64,000 nt of DNA from Siphonodentalium dalli (GCA_032622095.1 CP136062.1:227120578-227184577), one strand, 5' to 3'. Positions 22,301 through 33,902 are shown, counted from the stretch's first letter. Program-made: numbers and translations. Notes: generated by a model from the letters alone, not told the origin.

Positions 22301-23220
22301 CACTCACAAAAATCGGGGTCCTTATAGCTACTATATAGTGCCTATTGTAACTATAGTGCCTATCTGTGTAACACCTATAGGTTATTGGGGTGATATCGTA
22401 GCTATATCGTAAATGGTGCCTATAGCGTGGAATTGATATCGCATTCAGGATAAACCAAATTACGCCCACCTGTTATTTGACAGACGCTCTCGCCAGAGCG
22501 CATATTCGCAGGCGGCGTTTCTAATTTTTCGAGCAGCCATTTTTAGTCGAAGAATTAAGACAAAGAAAGATGGACGCTTCCAATGACTCTGTTGAACTTT
22601 GGACGGAAGATGCTGTTGCGAAATGGCTGGACGACTTTGGATTGTCTGAATTAAAATCGGCATTTAGAGGTTAGTATTAGCACCACATTTGTTGGAAATT
22701 ATTATCATTATATCAACATCAAATGATAAACACACACACGGCCGTCACCATTACTTCAATAATAATCCAACCTCTTGTTAATTTTGTTTTCAAATTAACC
22801 AGCGAATTATTATGTTCTCATTCCACAAAGTTGAGTTCCAGAACATTGACACTTGAATTAAAAAATTTATTGAACTTTATTGAACTTTTTAAATTCTTCT
22901 TTTCAGCTCTTAGCAGAGATGAACAATCAGAGGTCTGCAAATGTGGATGAGTCGGTGAAGATGAGTTTATCAGACCTCCGTTATAAAATATTGAATAAAG
23001 CAAGCTATATATTACCTAAAGTTAGGGACCATATAATACCTAATTGATGTATAGCTACTATATAGTAGCTAATTGTGTACCATATCATATCTAATTAGGT
23101 ACTTTATAGTAGCTATATCATATAGGCACTATATAGTACCTAAACTTAGGCACTAACCCAGTGGCAAGGATAGTGCCTATATAGGTACTACATGTATATA
23201 GTAGCTGTATTTTAAGAGTG
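22301..23220. mobile_element. TA-flanked element with CACTC ends, carrying a SAM exon
   Basis: It begins CACTCACAAAAAT after TA and ends ATTTTAAGAGTG before TA. Both ends are followed inwards by many copies of the words TAGCTACTATATAG, GTGCCTAT and GGCACTATATAGTACC in both orientations, at 22320-22440 and 23010-23210. The ends match those of a larger element at 24798-27826, CACTCTT...AAGAGTG flanked by TA. The middle contains a splice-signal-bearing SAM exon. The superfamily is not assigned. Confidence 0.6.
22570..22950 (+). CDS. SAM-domain exon (partial gene or transposon-captured)
   Basis: ATG at 22570 opens MDASNDSVELWTEDAVAKWL followed by DDFGLSELKSAFR (33 codons), ending at a donor GTTAGT (22670). 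WTEDAVAKWL..FGL..L...F is the first helix pair of a SAM (sterile alpha motif) protein-interaction domain. An acceptor with a pyrimidine tract, TTCTTCTTTTCAG, ends at 22906. Joining there adds about 14 codons, then a stop at 22948-22950, leaving SAM incomplete. A cryptic acceptor a few bases later keeps another frame open to 23043. Either the last helices are lost or the real exon 2 is elsewhere. Flanking inverted transposon termini make it likely part of a mobile element. Confidence 0.5.
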
Positions 23221-23222
23221 TA

Positions 23223-24109
23223 CATAGATGATAGAATAGGCTAAGCACGTTATATATAGATATTGTCACTTATTGGAGGTAAATCCACAGGTCCCTGGCA
23301 AAATGTGTCCTTAAGACTTATAGTACCTTAGGTTATTGAGGAAACATTGTGTAAGGGACATGTGGGTAAATCCAGGATATTTATAATGGGGTCAATGGCA
23401 TGGCTATATTCTATACAATAGTTTAGTGGTTTTGTGTGGAAAATATGAAAAAGACATTGGATATTTCACTGAGCCACCTGGGGAGGATTGCACGACGAAG
23501 TTGGGATACTGATACTCCCCATGCACACACATCCTGAAATGTCTTGTATGGCAAGAGCTAGACTCTATGGTATACGATTCCTTATTTCAAAACAACTTGT
23601 CACGTATAGGCGTACGAGCGCCAGAATTGTTAGGGGGCTGAGACTTTTTGCCATAATTATTTTTACATGATATTATGCATGTATTATATATAGAAATATA
23701 ACATAATAGATGCAAATTAACCTTAAATATGTACAATCGGGCAGAAATGTGAAATATACTGTAATGTGCCACGATTTCCCCCTGAAATATCATTAAATTT
23801 GTCCGGAAATTGCTCGAATTTGACCGAAAATATCTCAAAATTGCCCTCGAATTGCTCGAATTGCCCCGCCCTGCATGGCCCGTACGGCTATGTATTTGTG
23901 AGTTAGTAACTCAAATTATGTTTTCTGATCTGACGTTTCACATGTGACTACGGGAAGCTATGCGAGCAAAGATAACAATGAAAAGAAAGTTCAATGTTAA
24001 CCTTTCCTGTAATAAATGGATTCTCCCATTCAGTTATTAAAGTATACATTGGAATGGTCCATTATTCATCTGGAAGGGTGTTCAGGAAATGTAAGCGGAC
24101 AACGGGTAA
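23223..24109. other. Spacer with a dispersed-repeat edge
   Basis: No gene is seen. The stretch 24015-24075 (GGATTCTCCCATTCAGTTAT and ACATTGGAATGGTCCATTAT) is a copy of a repeat that recurs at 47680-47735 and 47815-47870. Confidence 0.5.
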
Positions 24110-24573
24110 TTAACCCTTTCAGTGCCAGGTCAGATTTTTGTATCAACCCATATACCCTGTGCCAATGCATTCTCTTATATATGCGAGTCGACCATAGGTC
24201 GCCTCGCATATATAAGAGAATGAATTGGCCTAACAATTTTTCATAATTTTTTATTATTTTTTACAATTTTTCACAATTTTAATAACTTTTTATTATATTC
24301 TTTAACAGACTTATTTTGTAGGTTTAGTGCCAGGGAATCTTTCGTTTTTCATGGGCATCAACATTATTACTATGAATACTTGGTGATAGTTTTGAGTTAT
24401 AAAATGTCCCTACGGTTTTAACCAGTTTGTTTTTAAATTCGCTATAGCATGCTTAAGCATACCCAAAACAAATTCAACCCAAAAAACAAAACAAAAAAAA
24501 ACTTTTTTAGGGCCGATTTTACAGACCGTAAATTAGGGTCGATGAGATCGGCCCCTGGCACTGAAAGGGTTAA
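24110..24573. mobile_element. TTAA-type MITE, family C
   Basis: Termini TTAACCCTTTCAGTGCCAGG and CCTGGCACTGAAAGGGTTAA are perfect inverted repeats starting with TTAA. The first ten bases equal those of family B; the rest differs. Inside, after TATACCCTGTGCC, lies one copy of the hairpin module (24161-24229) followed by an AT-rich run of ACAATTTTT words. The second, inverted hairpin seen in families B and D is absent. Confidence 0.85.
24161..24229. repeat. Hairpin module in family C
   Basis: A 33-base arm, GCCAATGCATTCTCTTATAT then ATGCGAGTCGACC, is followed by loop ATA and then the inverse arm GGTCGCCTCGCATATATAAG...TTGGC. There is one internal A/C mismatch (GAGTCGACC against GGTCGCCTC), plus a GAATTGG variant. 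The same module is found eleven times in this window. Confidence 0.95.
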
Positions 24574-24649
24574 TAGAAAGTTCAGAATGATTCCTATTCA
24601 ATGATGGTCAATTTTCAGATAATAAGGTAGGTTGTTGAGCTTATTATAT

Positions 24650-24745
24650 GAGCATTCCCCAAGGGATTATTTAGCAATTATAATTTAGTTTATAATCTGA
24701 GCATTCCCCAAGGGATTATTTAGCAATGATAGTTTAGTTTATAAT
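24650..24745. repeat. 48-bp direct duplication
   Basis: Two copies of GAGCATTCCCCAAGGGATTA then TTTAGCAAT, AT-rich sequence and GTTTATAAT stand head to tail. Confidence 0.9.
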
Positions 24746-25155
24746 GAACTTCTAATTGTGTAGAAGTAATTAGGAAGGAGTGATATATCAATAAATACAC
24801 TCTTGTGACTAGGTTTTCTGCACAAAATGTGTAGCCCTGCTGCACAATCATTCATATTTGATCTTAAACATATTTGTATAGTATATATATGTGTAGTTTT
24901 ATATACATAACAATTTTACACAATAAATGGGTCAATTTCTACACATTTATACACAAAGGTGTGCATAAAATCAAGAATGTAAGTTCAGTATTCAGGCCTG
25001 TGGGTATGTAGTATTGATATATGGAGATTTATATGTTAAAACTTTCATGGCGTACAATGGTACGTAATATTTCGCTCTGTAATGTGTGAGTTTTTGTTTT
25101 AACTGAACAAACCAGGGTCGTGGCGTAGTTGCAACAGTCACACAAAAGAGTCTAA

Positions 25156-27465
25156 GGGTGGATACACACATGCATGTAATCTCTGTATGTAAAATACATG
25201 TATTTTACATGGCCATACCAATAATTGACAACATTAATCACCTGCGCGCGAGCTGTTCATTGTTTCCAGGCCAGACAAGTGAGTAGTCATAAGCGAAATC
25301 AAACTCTCTGCTATCAGGACATTTAAGGCCAGTCCAAAACATGTCTTCTCTTACGAATGTGGAAATTAGTTAAGTTTGTGTGATAACTGACATTTTATTA
25401 ATGCACATCACCAGAAGCGACACATCTGGTGTATACACGCAGGCTTGATATAGAACATTTTCGACCATGATGCTTGCTTGGCGTGGGGTTTCGAAAGCTT
25501 CAAATCGCTAAGTGACTTAGTTGAATGTATCGGTCGGAATAATCTGGGCAAGAAGGTACAATATATGTTTTACTTAAATAGCTCAGAGTTAGCCACCCCG
25601 TCTGGTAGCTTTCGGGGTCATATATAGCCCCAAGTCGGTGTCATGTTTAGCCCCTGCGTCAGGAAATCCTGATAATATTGCCCCCATGTTGGGAATCATA
25701 GCCCCTGGGTTGGGGAACTCCTGGGGCCATCATCGGTATAAAAATCAGGAGAAGACTGACAATGATTTGAACAGAAAGTCCAACATTTGGGTTATCGCGC
25801 GAACAATTATTCTAAGCGGCCTTGCGACTTCGTTCAGTCAACGGTTCTCTGCACGATCAGAGCTTGGCTCACTGTGGTCAAACATAGCCGCAATGATTGG
25901 GTTGTCAACGGACACATATTACATGGTCTGTATGATCCATGTAAAACGCCAAATACACGATAATTACAGAGATTACATGCATGTGTGTATCAACCCTAAG
26001 GGTTGATACACACATGCATGTAATCTCTGTAAATGTCGTGTATTTGTCCTTTTACATGGATCATACAGACCATGTAATATGTGTCCGCTGACAACCCAAT
26101 CATTGCGGCTGTTTGACCACAGTGAGCCAAGCTCTGACTGTGCAGAGAGCCGTTGACTGAACGAAGTCGTCAGACCGCTTAAGATAATTGTTCCCGCGAT
26201 AACCCAAATGTTGAACTTTCTGTTTAAATCATTGTAAGTCCTCTCTTGATTGTTATACCAGTGATGGCCCCATGATTTCCCCAACGCAGGGGCTATGGTC
26301 CCCAACATGGGGGGCTATATTATCACGGAAGCTACCGGACTGCCCATTGCATATTACCTCGACGGGTGGGGTGGGGGTATGCAGCACGCTAAGTCCTGAC
26401 CCCCTCCACACATGAAGCCACCCCTGACTTATAAATATTGTAGTTGACAGTCATTTCTGTCGTGTCTGTTTGCTACGAGTGATTATTATAATATTCAGCA
26501 ATTTATGCTATTCATATAATTATGAACATAGTATTACAGCTTTATATTTGAGAGTAAGAAGGTGGTGTTGCTGTGTGTCTTCATTCGGAGGAAAGGGTTG
26601 TCTAGCTGTACGAGCTCCCAACTACGTCACCTTTCCTCTCTTGTGTTATATATGTATACGCAAAATTTACAACTATGGAATATTTAAGTTAAACATATTG
26701 TACATTAATGCCGGATGATACATTCAACTAAATCCATTCGTTATTCGAAGCTTTCGAGAACCAGCCCCTCCCTCAATAATGGATTATGGTCCAAAATATT
26801 ATAATTCAAGCGTGTACAAGCTAAAATAGTAACAGTTAGGAACTTGTTCAACCTTTAATTTGGTTTGAGAAACATATACTGTTATGTAAATTCTGCCATG
26901 GGTGAAAAATTAAAAATATATATATTTGCATGGAAATCCCAATTGAATGTTATCACATGCGCTCGCTCTGAAACTATCCGAGGAATCTCAACGAACCGGT
27001 ATTGTCTGTCTTAATTTTCCAATGCCTGTTATTCATGGCATGAGAGCACCGCATCGGATTGTTATTGGGACATTAAAGACTCGTGTATCATAATCGCCAT
27101 AAAAGAGCTTCAAATTTTGCACATTTTATTTTTATTTTGGATGACCCTGAAATGACGAGAAATAAATCGAGTATAAAATCGACGGACTCAAATCCACTTT
27201 TCGAAATGAATTATAAAAAACTCGTGAAAAATAGCAACAGATATCAGATAGGATTTATTCATTTCGGCATCCATAAAATAATTTATGACTGGCCTGAAAT
27301 TTCTTGATTGCAGTTAGTTTGATAATGGCTTATAACTACTCATTGGTCACGCCTGTTGAAATGGACCGATCGCGCGCAGGCGATTACTACTATAAATGAT
27401 TGGTGTGACCATGTAAAATACATGGATTTTACATACAGAACTTACATGCATGTGTGTATACACCC
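25156..27465. mobile_element. PIF/Harbinger-like element with TAA target duplication, 2.3 kb
   Basis: Termini GGGTGGATACACACATGCAT and, inverted, ATGCATGTGTGTATACACCC are flanked by TAA at 25153-25155 and 27466-27468. Matching termini extend inwards: ATACATGTATTTTACATGG, the CGCGCG(A) block and ACTCATTGGTCAC versus GTGAGTAGT. The 3-bp TAA duplication is typical of PIF/Harbinger. A second copy enters at 63282 and runs off the window. It matches the right half of this one (ATTTCAGGCCAGTCATAAA, AAGTGGATT) and also the left half (TTATCTGGGCAAGAA). The middle is occupied by a large palindrome. No transposase is seen, so it is non-autonomous. Confidence 0.75.
25594..26372. repeat. Long palindrome with two transposon ends fused at one TAA
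   Basis: Arms of roughly 390 bases mirror each other around position 25998. The centre reads CAACCCTAAGGGTTG: two GGGTTGATACACACATGCAT ends pointing away from each other and sharing a single TAA. Arm identity is high (CCCAAATGTTG(G/A)ACTTTCTG, AGAGCTTGGCTCACTGTGG), with small indels. Each arm, read from outside in, holds an open frame of over 110 codons (25638-26006 plus strand; 25973-26308 minus strand) with similar residues. I recognise no domain in it. Confidence 0.9.
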
Positions 27466-28079
27466 TAAGGGCAGTAATCGCCACAAAAGTTTAAACAACT
27501 AAATCCTCATCGTTCGTGAATACTATATCCACAAGTCGGAATTCTTAACTATAACATTCCTTGTCTACGATCGCTGTAGATTGTATTCCGAAAAAGATTC
27601 TCAAGCTTCTCTTATTGGCCGTCATGCAGCAGACTACATGAAACAGAAGGCACCACAATGCACATGCGCTACGCTCTTACACAATCGTGTGTAACAAAAT
27701 ATACACAATATGTGTAGAACTGCTCTTGGTCAATGTAATGATATGTAAAACTACACATTGCTGTGTGTATTAACCGGGTTTGCACATTTGATGTGCAATC
27801 GTTTCTACACATTAGTTTTAAGAGTGTATAAACCTATCCTCGTGTAAATATGTGTATATGATGATGAGAATCGTATACGAGATATCTCCACGAGTCTTTG
27901 ACGAGTGACAATTTTTAGTAAAGTATTATCACCATGAAATAACCTACTTATAGCACACAATAGGAAATGTATTATTTACTGAATTTAAAATCAACAACTG
28001 CATGCCCAATTTCGTCTTGATTAAACACGGATGATCAGTATACTCATACATGCGTGCATGATATCGGCCTAATCAACAC

Positions 28080-28661
28080 CAGGGTCCGCGCTGGACCGAA
28101 GTTTACTTTTGCCACATGCAAATATTTTTTGCCAAATTCGTTTAGAATTTGCCAAATATTATCCCTGATAGTATCATTTTCAACAACCTTGATTGAGTCT
28201 CAAGCTTCAACACTCGCGTTTGATATCGATAGAAAAGCAGTTAGTTAATGATTATGATCCCATCTATTGTGGTTTATCATACAACAATAAACCAATCACC
28301 GAACAATACAATGGTAGAAGAGTTGCTTCGTCAGAAGGGAACACCACAAGAGGATTAGCTATGTAAACACCACCATCACACCAAATGAGGGTAATCCCTC
28401 CACCCATCGATACTAATGCTATCAAAATAACTGCATCTTAATGGAGGTGTTATTTTTTTCCGAAACCATATAAATCACAACTAATATAATTACATTGTAA
28501 TAATTTCCTAAAATGAATGGTATTGATAGATAGATATTTTTCAGCTTTGTTGAGGAATTAAAATGTGACTTGCCAAAACTTTTGCCAAATGAATATATTT
28601 TTTGCCAAATGTGAATTATTTTTGCCATTGGCAAATTTGGCAAGTGGCAGGGCGAACCCTG
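28080..28661. mobile_element. hAT-type element, second family (582 bp)
   Basis: Left end CAGGGTCCGCGCTGG and right end CAGGGCGAACCCTG are inverted repeats with two or three mismatches. The flanks ATCAACAC (28072-28079) and ATCAACAT (28662-28669) are an 8-bp target duplication with one difference. The sub-terminal sequence repeats TTTTGCCAAAT words. A 64-codon frame in it shows no transposase motif. Confidence 0.8.
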
Positions 28662-28760
28662 ATCAACATTACCTGGACAATTAGATAGAAAGTATTTTCG
28701 GTCACTTCGCTAGATATAAGACACCAGACACGCACAGGGCATTGTGGCTTTATTTGTTTA

Positions 28761-29615
28761 TTAAAGGGATACTTTACACTAAATCCGACCAGAGTTGGGA
28801 CCATCTCCTTTTATACTCAACAGATTATATGCAACAAATGAATGAATTTTAGCCATGGATTAGTACAAACTCATGTGCTCTTTATATGAACGATGCAAAC
28901 AACATGGTAATTATAATGAAACTGAATGTATGACTGGGGTCATAAAATTCATTTTCATTATATTTACATACTAAGTGTTGTCATCACTAAATCCAGCATT
29001 CTGATTGGTCGGCGCCCACATGGCTAGTTGCAGTTATTTCTCGGTGAATGCGGAACGCCTCATAACACCAAGCTCATAACACCATCGATACGTCATTGGG
29101 TTTGGAAAGACGAACGCGTAATGTTTTGGGCGCATTTGGACTCGCGCAGGATTGACTTAATACATCATCGGGTTTCAATATGAAGAGAAATTGTTCCTAT
29201 TAACTATTGCCAAGGGTGCTAGCTATTTGGGTATTTTGGGCTGTTTTTGTCACGATACACTTTTCGATTTAAATACATTTACAAAAGTGGCTTTTTCGCT
29301 AAATGTATATAAATATAAGGATTAACTGTCATGTGGAGTATTTTTATGGAGATGTAACCGTGAGGTAAGTGGTCATAACTTGTATGTGAAACCCTTCAGG
29401 TTTTACACAGGTTATGTCCACTTACCTCACGGTTACATCTCCATAAAAACAGTCCACATGACAGTTAATCCTTATATAATTACCACGTTGTTTGCATCGT
29501 TCATAGAACACATAAGTGTATTTTGCACTAATCCATGGCTCAAATTCATTCATTTGTTCATTCATTCACTAATCCATGGCTCAAATTCATTCATTTGTTG
29601 CTTATATTTACTATG
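28761..29615. mobile_element. MITE family A copy (A2), interrupted
   Basis: It starts TTAAAGGGATACTTTACACT and follows family A through CTCAACAGATTATATGCAAC and GATGCAAACAACATGGTAAT to about 28968. About 500 foreign bases follow, and family A resumes at 29476 with ATAATTACCACGTTGTTTGC. It runs to about 29610, with a short local duplication of CTCAAATTCATTCATTTGTT. The right terminus is lost. Confidence 0.8.
29318..29476. repeat. Foldback at the edge of the A2 insert
   Basis: AGGATTAACTGTCATGTGGA and TATGGAGATGTAACCGTGAG in the left arm pair with CTCACGGTTACATCTCCATA and TCCACATGACAGTTAATCCT in the right. The loop is only a few bases near 29394. Confidence 0.9.
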
Positions 29616-29619
29616 TTGT

Positions 29620-31480
29620 TTGAGATATCCTGTGTCTTTTTGCAACATACCATACGACAATGACCAATTCAGCCCTGTCATGACGAGATCTGCGCTAGTG
29701 CAGCATTATAGATCATGTGCCATTGCAATCTATATACTAATAAAACTCAATTCTGTTTTGTTCGTTTCGTTGTTTGTCCGCTTGTAGGCGATCAAACGAC
29801 TGGATCATCATAGCTGATTTTTTTTACATAGTGGTAATTTGACTCGGTGAGCATTATAAATAGGTACCGTGTACCTCAGACCAGCTGAGACTCCACGCGG
29901 AATGTAGTTAACATGTTGTGCACAACATATCAAATGGAAGACATACAAGAAAAATACTGACCGGACACCACTGACAATAATATAAGCTTTGAAGGCTTTC
30001 GCGGTGTCTTAAAAATTAACTCACAAAATCGGTATTAAATGGGTCAAAATTGTTGTGTTACAAGATGTATTCATGATTCGAGAGCTCCAATTAAAACAAC
30101 ATTCATAATCTAACTTAATTTATTGGTGTGGGGGCAAGTGTAGGGAATTGAGGTTCTTGTATACTATTTTAGTAGAAGCAAGTCATATACATGAAAATGA
30201 AGCTTAGGTTCCAAAGAATCTTTTTAGACTCTATTCCAATTTTTTAATCTACGTGACATTGAAATTCAAGATGGCCGCCAAAATCACAATTTTGGCCATA
30301 AAATCACTCGTTCTGAGATTTGACACATTCATTTGTGAAATAAAACCAAGTTAACATACTATAAAAACATTATTTCATAACTGTTCACCTATTAGTCACT
30401 AATTTCCTTCATCTACCACATTTTTCATCGAGAAAAATGCTTTTGATGAAAAAAAGTCCCAGTTTTTATGGCAATTTATTTGTATGCAATAGACCATACT
30501 TTAGGTTTAGTATTATTAACATGCTCATAGACATAGGCTTATAATGTGGTCACTTTTTTTCGATATATATATATATATTTTTTTTAGATCATTAACAAGA
30601 ATATATTGATGAATATTTAACGATTAATTATCTGAATATCAATTAAAAGGAACATAGAGTAGTAACAACAATATGGTGGTCTACATATATATAAGGCTGG
30701 AATTTTCTCACTTATTGTTCAACGACTATATCACGTAATTAGCCCCTAAATCCGGCATCATATTTTTAGTAAAACACATGTGTATTACCAGCACGCGCAG
30801 TGACGTAAGAGCTTAGCACAATGATGTTGATGCAATACCGGGACTTTATTATTATGTTAATTAGAATATAAGTATGATATTCGATTTGTGTTGGGTTATT
30901 TAGTGTTGATTGAGATAAACATGGGTGATAAGGATTTTGTCAACATGAAAATGAAGGTGTCTTTACTTCCTCTTTGGTTGTGATAAGGAGATCAATATTA
31001 ATGTTTTAATCCCAGCCGTTTTGAGATGGTTTTTCTTCTAAAATGTGATTATGTATAAATTGGGACTCAAATTCGTCATATTTATATACGAAATGTATTA
31101 ACCTCGTCCACTACAGCTCGGCTCGAATCGAATTTAGTGCATTGGGCTTATAAATGTCGTATGTAATTGGACTCATTGGAGATCCCCTATATCACTAATG
31201 GCTTTGGGCCTTTGCAATATTGTTAAAAATCCAAAAGTGAATTATAGGGAAGTTTATAAATAAGAAATAAATCCATTTTATTATTGATAATTAACCCAAT
31301 TAATCACCAAAAACTGTATGAAGTAAATATATCGGAATAGGCGAAGGCACCACATCCATTGTGATATGTTCAACGGGTCTTAGTGCGTGAACAAACAATA
31401 ATTTTCTCAAATACGATAAATCGTGTCATTCGGGCAACATTCCTTACCACAGACACGTTAATGTGTAGACTAAAATCTAA
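29620..31480. other. Mostly unassigned; one THAP-like start
   Basis: At 30039 an ATG opens MGQNCCVTRCIHDSRAPIK, whose CCVTRC resembles the Cys-x4-Cys of a THAP N-terminus. The frame soon ends, with no convincing donor. CTATATACTAATAAAACTC at 29730-29748 resembles some Helitron 5' ends, but no 3' end was found. The rest shows no gene. Confidence 0.3.
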
Positions 31481-31855
31481 ATAAAAAGCAGGTGGAACTC
31501 TTCATGATACATTTTAAAATTGTTCTTGTAAATCGTATTTCAATAGCTTCGGGCAGTATATATAATTGCTGCGATCAAACACAGTTCTTGGACCCGTTAA
31601 GCAGAGGAACCGCTCGCCACTGCATGCATGATGTGGTTGGGATTCAAAGGCGAATATTATTAGGTGTATTTTGGAGCGCAAACCGCCAATTGGCTTTAAC
31701 TCAATTAACTAATCACCCAAACTGGCAAAACAAAAACCTGAATACATCTTAAAATTGTTCTTGTAAATCGAATTTCAATAGCGAGCGGATGATTCGGGCA
31801 GTAATTTCTGCAGTCAAACACAGTTCTTGGATTCGTTATGTGGAGGAGGAACCAT
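31480..31855. repeat. Dispersed repeat with internal duplication
   Basis: ATTGTTCTTGTAAATCG(T/A)ATTTCAATAGC occurs twice (31509 and 31753), each followed by CAAACACAGTTCTTGGA. The words CGAATATTATTAGGTGTATT and TTTGGAGCGCAAACCGCCAA recur at 40225-40265, 42855-42900 and 62080-62130, so this belongs to an interspersed family of unknown type. Confidence 0.65.
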
Positions 31856-31862
31856 ACATGAG

Positions 31863-32470
31863 TTAAAGGGGGACTGTACCCTAAATCCGGCCATTTATGG
31901 GACCATCTCCTTTTATACTCAACATAATATATGCAACAAATGAATGAATTTGAGCCATGGATTAGTGCAAAATACACTTATGTGTTCTATGAACGATCAG
32001 GGGCGCCGGAAGCATCCAAGGGCAGGGGGGGGGGCAGAGCCTACAAAAAGGGCACTTTTCTGCAAAAAAGGGCATTTTCTCCGCAAACTCGGGAAAATAA
32101 CCATAAATTCATTGTGGCAAAAATCCATATTTTAAAGGTATTTGTCGGTTTTTATGGCCGTTTTGTGATAAAATTGACAAAAAATTAATATTCTTTGTGA
32201 AATTAGTGGTATTTGGACCAAAAAAGTCACGTTTTGCTATAAAAACACGAGATTAAACACACAAAAAGCATTTTCGGTCTCCAGAAAAAGGGCAAGTCCT
32301 GCCCCCGCTCGCCCCCTTGGTCAAGGGCAGGGGGGGGGGGGGGGTCAGCTGCCCCCACTGCCCCCCCCCTCTTCCGGCGCCCATGTGAACGATGCAAACA
32401 ACGTGTTAATTATAATTGAAAACGAGTTAATGACCCGAGTCACTATAATTAACATGTTGTTTGCTGGATA
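31863..32470. mobile_element. MITE family A copy (A3) hosting a hAT MITE
   Basis: It starts TTAAAGGGGGACTGTACCCT and follows family A to TTCTATGAACGAT at 31997. It is interrupted by the hAT MITE and resumes with TGAACGATGCAAACAACGTG. It continues through an inverted centre to about 32465. The right arm is lost. Confidence 0.85.
31998..32385. mobile_element. hAT-type MITE, copy 2 (388 bp)
   Basis: Same family as 21207-21584. The left end CAGGGGCGCCGGAAG is intact; the right end is CTTCCGGCGCCCATG, with one change. A perfect 8-bp duplication, TGAACGAT, lies at 31990-31997 and 32386-32393. That sequence belongs to MITE A, proving that this copy inserted into a pre-existing A copy. Confidence 0.95.
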
Positions 32471-32479
32471 TACACACAG

Positions 32480-33460
32480 GGAGAATTACCCACCACTGCA
32501 TATATGGATATTCCTTATTTCGAAGGACTTGTAATTGTGTGGTAAAAATTGTTTGATTGCAAACACAACATACAGAACCACTAAAATATAGCCACCGAGA
32601 GATGTCAGATATTGAGAGCAAATATATTAGAGACATTTTGTTTATTTTGTTAATAAATAAAATAAGTTATTTATCTATACATAATATTACATTAAGCATT
32701 CCCATATATACACATGATAATTTATTAAATGGAATAAGTGATGTGAAACAATAATTCTTCAGCCGCAGACAGACCACTCCACTTGTTTCTGGTTTGATTT
32801 ATCCCCGACCGCGATTCAAGATTTTACCAATATTATAGTTCAGATTTAAATTTAGTTCTGTAAAAACGTATAAGTTGGAAAGGTCCACGCTTCGTCTGAA
32901 TGGATATTCAGCTACAATATATATAGACACTAAAACGAGTAAAGGAACAGTCTATAAGGGTACGTTCATACGATGGAAAGTTTGTCCGGTATTTTTTTTT
33001 TCGTCATAGAAAACCATATGGTACCAGAATATGAATGGAAACATGCGTATAAAATGCATCAATACAAAAGCTAACGACACGAGGAGTAAAAATTAATGCT
33101 TGTAGTTCCACACGTAACGCCGCTACTGACATTTACCTTCATATACACCTGTATGATTGAAGCAAATTTCGGTAGCCGTCGCAGCAGGAAAAATTACTGA
33201 GTTTGACATTTACCTTTTTCGTTTTGTTCTCTTATGTCTTATGATTAGGAGAGAACTTGAGAAATTAAAATCTTGAATCTTGAAATACCTGTATATGAGT
33301 GATGCAAATTTCGGTATCCATCGAAGCAGGCAAAATTACTGAGTTTTTAATCTCATATAGTTTTTATAAGAATTGTTAAGTTCGTTTTCTGGCACATTAC
33401 AGATTTCTGTATTTAAATGCATGTAAAACAAACGTCAGGTAAATTAGCCACCTGTGTGAA
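32480..33460. other. Spacer with a short diverged duplication
   Basis: The stretches 33142-33208 and 33283-33346 share ACCTGTAT, GCAAATTTCGGTA and AAAATTACTGAGTTT in order. No gene is recognised in the rest. Confidence 0.45.
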
Positions 33461-33826
33461 TTAAGCCTTTACCCAACAGAAGGACCCTGTGCCAATGCAT
33501 TCTCTTATATATGCGAGTCGACCATAGGTCGCCTCGCATATATAAGAGAATGCATTGGCTTAACACATTAAAAATTATCAAATTGTTAAAGAATGTAAGA
33601 AAAAATGGTAAAAAGTGTTAAAAAAATATTATTTTTAGGCCAATGCATTCTCTTATATATGCGAGGCGACCTATGGTCGCATAACTGTAACCATCACAAT
33701 GTGGTCAATGAGCCGGTTCCAATGATATCCATATTTGTATGGTTTTATTGAGACAGACCCAAGATAATTTAGGCTGTTGCAGCTTTATTTGGCCGTTTTT
33801 GGCCGGTTTGTTGGGTAAAGGGTTAA
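33461..33826. mobile_element. TTAA-type MITE family B, copy B1
   Basis: Ends TTAAGCCTTTACCCAACA and TGTTGGGTAAAGGGTTAA. The left hairpin module is full (33491-33559). The right, inverted module (33639-33680) lost its outer arm and the CACAGGG tip: GACCTATGGTCG runs straight into CATAACTGTAACC. Between the modules lies an AT-rich core. Confidence 0.9.
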
Positions 33827-33902
33827 GCCTAAGCATTTATTCGTATAGGAATGTTGAGCTATAATGGGTTCAGCAAACAACCACGGGTCAAACTCTCTAT
33901 CT

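Larger units (their letters stand above)
24798..27826. mobile_element. Larger CACTCTT-ended element, hosting a nested PIF-like element
   Basis: Left end CACTCTTGTGACTA after TA and right end TAGTTTTAAGAGTG before TA are imperfect inverted repeats. Both sub-terminal regions (24825-24975 and 27670-27815) are rich in TGTGTAG and CTACACA words in both orientations. The bulk of the 3 kb is an inserted element (25156-27465). No coding frame from this outer element is recognised. Confidence 0.55.

Noticed and set aside
29730-29800. Helitron 5' end
   Set aside because: The CTATATACTAATAAAAC word is suggestive, but no CTRR end with an upstream hairpin could be located, and no Rep/helicase coding is present.
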